Made by a program: the position numbers and the translations under genes. DNA of 64,000 bases, taken from the NCBI GenBank assembly GCA_021234155.1, contig JAJEKV010000113.1:500001-564000 (forward strand), read 5' to 3'. Numbering within the stretch: position 1 is the first letter of the stretch; every line of letters starts with the position of its first letter. Positions 56,320 through 64,000 of the stretch are shown here, in pieces. The notes under the pieces were generated by a model that did no database searches, was not told the DNA's origin, and was given only the letters and a program-made list of their open reading frames with translations. The DNA comes from Isoetes taiwanensis (taxonomy: Eukaryota; Streptophyta; Lycopodiopsida; Isoetales; Isoetaceae).

Positions 56320-59300
56320 TTACAGGATCCTGAAAGCATCCGTGTAAACCACGTTCCTTGTGAACCTTGAGACTGTATTGGCGTCTTCTTGAGGCATGGA
56401 TGGTGGGTCTTTGATAGCAACCCTAATTCCTTGTCGATTTTGTACCCTTGAGAATGCCACATACAATTGTCCATGCGTAAAGGCGGGCTTTGGAAGATAT
56501 ATCCCCACCTTATGCATTATGCGGCCACGACTTGTTTATCGTCATGGCAAAGGCGGCCGCAAAGGGAATTGCACCCTTTCAAACTGAAATGGCAAACCCG
56601 AATCGGTAGGCACAATTGGAATCTTGTGATAGAACCGCATATCACCAACGTGTGTCCCGATTACTATCTACGCCTCAATGACACGTCTTCCCGGCTTTTC
56701 ATTATAATCAATGCGTGTTCCATTGCACGAGGCCCTTCTTGAGCGATGTAGACCTCAACAACATAACAATCATTCCCACCTTTAGGTTTAGCTCGTGGGG
56801 GCGGTACACCACTTGGAGTTTGTGCATTAAGAAACTCAATGGGATATAGACACCTTCTTGGCCATCTGTGTCTATGATTCGATCGGCACTAAAGTAATGC
56901 ATGTAGTCTCTCCGGGGATGAGAGCGCCACCTTCTTATTGATCTCATCGACAAAAATGGTTCAAAGGCGATAGTATAGCCGATGTGTCCGAAAAATCACT
57001 TCTTTCGGTTATGTTGGATATCGGGAAATATGTCACGAATTAAATCATCCACATCATCGAGCCAAGGCATATATCTTGTGGCGGATGCACCATATCAACA
57101 CCCTTCTCCTAGGAAGGTTGGTTCTCCGGCCATCTCCTATACTTAGTAAGTAGTCGACAAATGCTTGTTGTTCAAAAGCATCTAAGCCCAATGCATTCAT
57201 GGCGCGCATGTTGATTGTCGGTTTATATTCTCTCCACGGTATCCCGGATATCTGAGCGCTTTAGAGAAGCTTCTACAATTTGTGCCGCGCTTGAACCTTT
57301 AGGAACCACGGGGTAGTATTTGTCGGAAATCCCCTCCCAATAGTATTGGAATCCCACCAAGCGGGGTCGCTCATTGCCCATCACATCTCTCAATGTTCTA
57401 TCCCTTTGCCTCAAATATCCATTTGTGCATCATTGGTGCCTCATCCCATACAATCAACCCACATGCTTTCGAATGAGTCGTGCCAATTCGGCGCCTTGGA
57501 ATGTTGCAAGTAGATGCTTCATTGTGCCCCTATGGGTATCTTGAAACGCGAATGAGCCGTTCGACCACCTTGCGATATCTTGGCCTTAATACCGGAAGAT
57601 GCAACTGCGAGCAATCCAACCCCTTGCCGCATTACATACCCTAGTAGAGTGTTATATAGATATGTTTTCCCGGTTCCACCAGGGCCATTCACAAAGAAGA
57701 CACCACCACCAGTCTTATCGGTCACATGGTCTAGAAACGACATCGTAAAAGCGGCCGTGATCAATGTTCAACTTCTCGGAATCAGATATGACTTTATCCA
57801 TACTCACATACATCATTTCCTCCTGGAATAGTGTGGTTGTGTCTAGCACAGTTTCTGGTAAGTTGAAGCCCATTTCTGCCAGGCTCCTTCCAACCGATTG
57901 CATATGATCCTCCACATCCATTACTGCCATGTCAATAGCATACTGACTCAAGTGACCTGTCTTGGAATAAGCATCATAAGCAACCTGGTCTAGGAAATCT
58001 TCGACCATCCTATATTCCAACTCCTTCCAAATATCAAGTGGATACAGTGGGTTACATTCCAACAGAATTGAAGCAAATAAGTGTCGCAATTGACGTGGCA
58101 TACCCCATGATGATGCTTCTCGTAGGCATTCTAGCCACTCTGAATTATCGTTCACAATCATACGCTTGATGCATGCATTCTTGAATGTCTCGCACAAATG
58201 GCCAGTCAGCGGTTCTCGGATCTTCAAGCGGCGTAGCTCGGGGTACATTGCTTAGCAACATCCGCCAAATAGAATCGTTCACCACCAGAGGGAGTCACAA
58301 AGTACATTCTACCCACAGATGGCATGACCTGAATACGTTCACGTTTTGTCCATTTGTATGTCGCTTTGCTCCAAGTAAAGCTCTTGGGAAAGTCATGGTA
58401 CAACAAAGTACGGGACACTGGGTATTCATTTGCAGCATTCACCCTAAACCAACCCATGAGAGTGGTGTCATGTGCATTGTTAACCACTTCATCTAAGTCT
58501 GCATTCTCGTCGAAAAGTATTGGCTGCTCATTAGGAAGGTGAACTGCTAGTCGCACGACATGAGGATTCTGTTCTTGCAATCCAAACTTGAACAACCGCC
58601 ATGCGCCCTCAGAGGCAGAATAGTATTTGGCATTGACATACTGCTGAACCTCGTCATGGTCATCTGTTATAGTGCTCGTGGTGACACTCTCTCCAGAACC
58701 TTGTCCTAAGTTCACTGATATCATGTCTGGACCCTTGTAAATGTACTTGTATAAGTATTTGACTCCCTTAATATGGGCACATATCTCAACATTGATATGA
58801 CATCTAAAATAACCGCGACAACCCGCGGTTGTAGGGTACAACCCATCTATTGTCCATGTTCATGCCATCTCGATATCTGAGTTCTTCCATCATTTCTATG
58901 CCTGTAGAGTGGGTAGCCGTTGCTAATCATAGTCTGCTCCAGAAATTGCTTTGGGTACCCTTTACTACAAACCCCATCAACCATCACGGGGAGCATTAGG
59001 ATCACGTGGGGCCCACGGGGGCCATGCATCATCGCTCGTGCGTGTGACCACCTCATACAATTCGGGGTTGGATTCCTTATCTGGAATCTCCGCACAAATC
59101 ACTTTATCTATATCCTCGACCGTCAGCGGCTTGTCCTCCTGGTACAATATGTTAAGGAGATGCACATGAGGAAGACCCTCTTACGGAACTCAATGACATG
59201 AATCCTAGCAATCGCGCCAAATATGCCATGATGTGACACAATCTCTAATAGCTCCTTCAACTTTAAGTAGAAGACGGGCTACTAAATCAGTGCATTCGGA

Positions 59301-61373
59301 AGGGTCACGGCCATTTTATGAGCTCCCTAGTGATTTCTGGCCACTTTGGATTGGCGGTCATAGTGATGAACAAATCTGGTGGGCCAAGCTCCCGAACAAT
59401 TGCCATTGCATCTTGGTAGAGTTGAGTCATATACCGGTGTGCTTCCAATAAATGTTCTTTGGTAGAATGACCACGGCCCAATGGAATTACCATCGTGCCC
59501 GTGGAATCCACAATACCAGCGCACAATTAAGCTACGTAGTTGAGCTGGTTTAGTTGTACCCAACCCAATCTTGACTGCCACATCTTAGCAAACATGTCAC
59601 AAATGTACTCATGGAACAATCTCCGGCAACATGCAATGGTGATAATGTGCCATCTTCGTGCACCTGTAGATGATACTTATAGAATTGCAACATGGTTACT
59701 CCCTTTGATCTGTTCACTTGTTTGATCCCAGTATGCCAGCCATCAGTTCCATAGGGGAAGAGTAGTGCAAAGTGGAGAGCATCATATGATGAATGCAATC
59801 GTCAATATGCCTTATTCCTCCTTCTTTAGAATGGACCACAATGTCTCTCGAGATTGTCTTACGGGCGAGTCAAGCGGCATTAATATTGCTATCTCATTTG
59901 CGGATGGAGCACTATCTTTGTCGTCTCGTGAATCCCGCGGGTTTGCACTTTCGAATCAAGAAGGCGCATATCATCACCGGATTTGCTCGCATTACCTCGG
60001 TGGTGAGAAAGATCTGAACAAAGGATTTACGTCTGCCATCATGCGTAGAAGGCATGCCATTGTATCATGTCGTGTACCACCACTGAATGATGTACGATGA
60101 TCTAGCTGCAACTCATCCCCATCCATGATATAAATTTGTGCAAAACATGAACTATTGTCCTGGCTATTAGGTAGCAAAGCTCCCATCACGTGACACATGC
60201 GATCGTTGACTCAGAAAGTATACGCACCTCCAATGGAGTCTGCCAAGGAGGCATCGAGTTTGATAGCCAATAAGGAAAATGCAAGAGCATTGTTATATTT
60301 TTTAATACTAGATCAGAAGTCCTTTCCAATGTCATCCCTCCTTGTGTATAGGTCCATGTGAGCTGGAGGGGGTAGGAAAAGGTGGCAATGAAATCTTCCC
60401 GTTTGAACAACAAAATGTACCAAGTTCATCCTTCCACATCAAGGCCCCACAATGCCTGCATTTTTTGCTCATCCTTCCCGCATCACAATATTGTGGGTGT
60501 TTGCGATCCACGCTATTTTCGAAGCCAACCCTTCTCCTTACTAACGCCTCGGTTTGTGGTTCATCTCCATCATCATCTCGAGCGCCTCCACCTTTAGATT
60601 CATCCTCCTCAAGCTAACACGTGCTCCAATGCTACTTGGTTCTTCATGAGGCACATTGGCAACATGATTTAAATCGATGCCACTTCCAACTGCGTCATCC
60701 TCAACAGCGATACTATTACTCTCTGCATGGGGGCGGTGGGGGTGCGATTACATCGCCAAATTTAGAACACTCACCCAGCGTTGATATCATGTTACCTCCA
60801 TTGAACACATTCTCACTCACAGTGCGTGATACATGATGCCATTGGTGTGCTACGGGAGTTAAGCTAACGTTCTCAAATTCTCTAGCTAATGCTCTAGCCT
60901 TGGCCCGCAGCGTCTTAGTGTCGGCGCTGCTTTTTCTCCAACATAGTCTCCAATCGTTTAGGTGTTTGATAAGACGGATTTCGACGAATAGCATCTAGGG
61001 TTTGAGCAAGGTTCAAAGGAGTGTTATGCATAGTTACATGCGTTGGTACACCCCCAGCATGGTCGTCATCAACAATTTCATTTGGCAACAAACTCACAGC
61101 ATCCATAGTTAGTGATGCATGGACTGATATACACTCGTCCATTTCCTCTTGCAAGTTCCTGGCAATACTTCCATAGGCAATTCCATCTCCCTCACATGCG
61201 TAATCATCTATATTACTGTCTCCTCTCGTTGCACGTGCTCGTGCTCTCCATGTTAATTTACGTTTGCGGGCCAGGCGTCTCTTCCTAGCTGACTTTGATT
61301 CTTGTTCGGGTGTGGCATGTGTTGCCATGCCATCTTTATAAATTCTAGGACTCATGGTATTTGATGTCACCAT
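56320..61373 (-). pseudogene. Helitron RepHel protein, multiply frameshifted
   Basis: From the right: a basic N-terminus (ESKSARKRRLARKRKLTWRA) and a zinc finger KKCRHCGALMWKDELGTFCC (about 60470-60400). The Helitron N domain has FAQIYIMDGDELQLDHR and YDALHFALLFPYGTDGW. Rep motif 1 is DLFITMTANPKWPEI; motif 2 (HUH) is LPHVHLL at 59160-59168, with a 1-base lesion just before it; motif 3 is VKYLYKYIYKGPD, keeping both tyrosine positions. PIF1-type helicase: GGVFFVNGPGGTGKTYLYNT (Walker A), IVWDEAPMMHKW (Walker B, about 57440), RPHELNLKVGMIVMLLR, and HGQLYVAFSRVQNRQGIRV near the end. Many frame changes and stops: not functional, but every catalytic motif is still readable. Confidence 0.93.
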
Positions 61374-61857
61374 ACCCTGAACATGTAGATGAGGTTATGG
61401 ATCCAACGGGGCGTCTAGGCCAAGAGTCTACTAAACAAACATATTTACACCTATGTATCTTTTGAACTAAGACAACATAATCCAATATAATATGACATAA
61501 ATGCATTTTGCCTTAAGATAAGCCCAAAGCCTTAACCCCTAGAGTAATATTAGAGAATAACAATAGAGAATACTAAATAAAAACCTACTTGTAAAGAAAG
61601 ACCTCATATACACTACGTGTCCATGCCAGTGCAAAACCAAACTCACAACCTAAATGTCCTATCGAACGACCCACGGATTCCCGAAGACTATTGCTGTACT
61701 AATCCCTATGCGATGTGACCATGCACCCTAAGAAGATAGTGGAATAAGTAGCAATGCAAAGAAATACCCTAAACCCCATGATGAGAATTGTATATAGGGT
61801 ACTCATTAATTTTGAACAAAAGGAGGCAAATGGTTGTTTTTACTCCAACGAACATAA

Positions 61858-61890
61858 TGACATGTGATGTTTTAGCAACATCACATGTCA
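61858..61890. repeat. Perfect 14-bp-stem hairpin
   Basis: TGACATGTGATGTT, loop TTAGC, AACATCACATGTCA. It lies about 100 bases inside the tentative Helitron 5' end, in AT-rich DNA. Confidence 0.85.
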
Positions 61891-61966
61891 CACAAAAGTA
61901 AAAGGGTAAAAAGAAAAATAAAAAGATGCAAAAGAAAAAGAAGGAAAAAAGAAGAAAAAGAAGAGA

Positions 61967-62194
61967 TGGAGAATCTCAAGTAAACAAAAATAAAATAGAC
62001 ACCCATTAAGACATAAGCTATTTATCCATTGACCATATTGTCGGATTACATCAGTAGGGTACATAAGGCATGTACCTCATAATATTGAAAAAGTACAATG
62101 TAAGAGTACTCTAAAGAGATACTCTTTAATTGCAAATAAAGTGTGCTACAGCCGCATCTTCAAAAGGGCCACCTACATACAAAAAACTCCAGCA
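61967..62194. other. Intergenic, nothing seen
   Basis: AT-rich with purine tracts. Confidence 0.4.
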
Positions 62195-62428
62195 CTACGC
62201 GGCATGCCTAAGCCCTGGATCCATGTTTCCATCCACACCATCTACCCCATTTCTCAACTGAAACAGCATGTCATCAATGACTTCTTTGACGTCCTTCACT
62301 TCTACAAAAGTGCTAAGGCTGTAAAAGTTCTCAAGCTTGACAATAAGCTTCTCCACATCAACGCTTATCAACTCATGCACACACTTTGGACATGGCCTCC
62401 AAGGCTGCCATTCATACCACGACCCCAA
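62195..62428 (-). CDS. Candidate short exon or ORF, unidentified
   Basis: 77 residues: MGSWYEWQPWRPCPKCVHEL, then ISVDVEKLIVKLENFYSLST and EVKDVKEVIDDMLFQLRNG. The balanced, helix-like composition suggests coding. No family recognised and no splice sites chosen; it could be a chance frame. Confidence 0.25.
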   Translation of the reverse strand: MGSWYEWQPWRPCPKCVHELISVDVEKLIVKLENFYSLSTFVEVKDVKEVIDDMLFQLRNGVDGVDGNMDPGLRHAA

Positions 62429-63193
62429 GGCAGATGCGACTGACGTGCACCTCCTTCCGAATCAAACACTCGGCAACATGGCCACCAAAAGCATACCATG
62501 GCACCAAGATTTTCACCATCTACATGAAATAACCCACTGAATTAGATAGAGTTTAGGCAGGGACGGCATGGACACGTGTGTAGTAGAGGACAGCTTATAG
62601 GCAACTACTTTGACTCAAACAACCCTAATCCCTTATTGACATTCTACACTAAACCCTTATTGACATAACTTTTGCAAAATCAAACAATAAATAAAAGTAG
62701 AAGTGTCAACTAACCTTGCAAGGGCAATCCGATGACCAGCACGTTATCTTGGTTACAACGAATGCAAGTCAAAGATCTCCTGTAAGCTCACGAAAAAATC
62801 ATGTCAGCATTATGTCACATTTGCAAGATTACCAAGAAACTTAGAACATTCAATAGAATTTTGGCCTTGAAAGGTCTAATATATGCCTCAATCAATGCTG
62901 CTGCCATGTGCCCAGTGCCGGACCATAGAGTTGAGATGAGAATGGAATTACTGTAGCTCAGATTAAGATCCTCTGATAGATTTGGAACTAAAACAGCAGC
63001 AAGTGCAATCTAGTAAATCAACCCTACAATTGTACCTATCAAATATTTCATAGTTGAATATGCACATAAAAAGGGAGAGGGAAGAACACCCTCAATTGTC
63101 CCATGAAAACCTCACCTTGTTTGTGGAAACCGCTGTGATAAGGTTTTGTGGAAACCGCAGTCAAGTCCCATTGTAAATCATCATCTATTTCAG
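62429..63193. other. Intergenic, nothing recognised
   Basis: Its right edge, CATCTATTTCAG at 63182-63193, is an acceptor-like site before the SPT16 exon. No upstream SPT16 exon is seen. Confidence 0.45.
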
Positions 63194-63510
63194 TTGGGGT
63201 CTTGCCTAAGGAGGCTATTGAAGGCCCATTGATGGAGAAGTGGGCAGATATTCTTGGAAATTCAGGCTTAGAACAGGTGGATGTCACGGGAGGCTTTTCT
63301 GAGCTGTTTGCAGTGAAGGATACCCATTCAATTGAATGTATAAAAAAGACAGCTTCTTGGAGCGCTTCAGTATTGGCACATTATGTTGTTAAAAAATTAG
63401 AAGTAATCATTGACGATGAGAAAACTGTAAAACAATCAGAGCTTATGGATGACACATAAAGTGTAATTCTTGATCCAAGTAAAGTCAAAGTGAGACCTAA
63501 AGAACTTTGA
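63194..63510 (+). pseudogene. SPT16: SPT16 (FACT complex) exon fragment
   Basis: After an acceptor TATTTCAG: VGVLPKEAIEGPLMEKWADI, LGNSGLEQVDVTGGFSELFA, VKDTHSIECIKKTASWSASV, HYVVKKLEVIIDDEKTVKQS, ELMDDT. This is the N-terminal (aminopeptidase-like) domain of SPT16, the large FACT subunit that handles histones H2A-H2B ahead of polymerases. The TAA at 63457 sits where the family has Glu (DDTE), and the frame then goes on SVILDPSKVKVRPKEL to a TGA at 63508. So one nonsense change, and what follows does not match SPT16. Typical SPT16 is about 1000 residues; this is a stray exon. Confidence 0.88.
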
Positions 63511-64000
63511 CTTCAATTGTACCTATCAGATATAGGATGCAAAACTGGCTCCCCCACTGAAGTTCAATACCAGAAAAGGCACGCTGATTGTGCTTGACCT
63601 GATAGCAGAAACCAAGCTTTTAGAGCGCATTCTTTGTGCTTCAACCAAAATTAGAAACTACTTCTAGTATAAATCATGTTTGAGCTCTAACTTCATGCAT
63701 TCACATGATCCGCAGACCAAATCAGACATGGGGCATAATCTTTTGAACAATATTTATAAGCCGATACTTACTGCACACTGTAACAATATTTGTAAACTTC
63801 TGAAAACTTTGAACTTCAACACGCTGGAGCTGAATTTGCTTATTGAACTGCAAATAGAAATCTATAGTCCATAAGCATGGTTCCCAGCAAACAACAAAGT
63901 CTCAAGCACACGTTTTCAGAAGATCACACAAAACCCAAAATTGAAATTCAACTCACATAAGTGGTAACAGAACTATAAACAGCTCAAGTAAATAAATGTT
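63511..64000. other. Right edge, no gene recognised
   Basis: A/T-rich with no family motif. It may be intron or decayed sequence of the SPT16 fragment. Confidence 0.4.

Larger units (their letters stand above)
55300..61966 (-). mobile_element. Helitron, degraded; 3' end clear, 5' end tentative
   Basis: On the minus strand it ends TTTCTAG at 55300, followed by T, as Helitrons inserted between A and T do. Eight bases before CTAG is a hairpin, GCCCGGC-ATC-GCCGGGC (55312-55328), the classic Helitron terminator. The interior encodes a RepHel protein (61373-56320). For the 5' end, the best candidate is TCTCTTC preceded by A at 61966, which is weak. Size about 6.7 kb. Confidence 0.85.

Noticed and set aside
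1-64000. Plastid or mitochondrial DNA insertions
   Set aside because: No organelle gene or rRNA sequence recognised anywhere in the window.

Overview
The window is nuclear DNA of a land plant. It has spliceosomal introns with GT..AG borders, plant L1-type LINEs, a Ty3 chromovirus, a plant-type Helitron, and plant gene families (a ginkbilobin-2/DUF26 secreted protein, an AHL AT-hook fragment, an ABCC transporter fragment). A stand-alone single-domain Gnk2 protein and the density of old, broken transposons would suit a fern or gymnosperm. That is inference; the sequence does not settle the species.

Layout. (1) 1-16858 is a stack of nested transposons. A LINE (LINE-A, plus strand) is split at 1162/15456 by a 14.3-kb CACTA-like element. 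That element has CACAT termini, a 3-bp AAA duplication and C-rich subterminal repeats. Removing it with one copy of AAA puts the LINE back in frame. Inside it lie an ORF1-only LINE-like insert (1474-3096), a minus-strand LINE (LINE-B, 5815-8970), a candidate transposase C-terminus (10081-10884) and a 3.8-kb TIR element with a CCAT duplication (11492-15301), which carries an array of palindromes. (2) 16859-28040 holds host-derived debris: three copies of one segment, one of them split by a 2.57-kb block carrying broken ABCC exons, two foldback elements, an unidentified exon and an AHL fragment. (3) 28041-33198 is a Ty3/gypsy chromovirus with no recognisable 5' LTR and a nearly intact pol. (4) 34863-36077 (minus) is a complete four-exon PAM16/TIM16 gene, found by joining exons. 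(5) 36078-46650 is mostly non-coding, with a long AATCT-type minisatellite, a TA-flanked MITE and a possible degraded PPR-like fragment. (6) 46680-49086 (minus) encodes a zinc-finger/RGG/HUH-endonuclease protein with one catalytic tyrosine, like a Replitron-type Rep. This is the most unusual system here. (7) 50880-54289 holds an unidentified broken gene, an intact Gnk2-like secreted protein and a three-exon single-pass membrane protein with an overlapping uORF. (8) 55300 to about 61966 (minus) is a degraded Helitron with a textbook 3' end. (9) 63194-63510 is a broken SPT16 (FACT subunit) exon.

Three host genes look intact: PAM16-like (mitochondrial import motor), the Gnk2-like secreted protein and the membrane protein. 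Almost everything else is transposon or captured and duplicated gene fragment. No operon-style cooperation is expected or seen.
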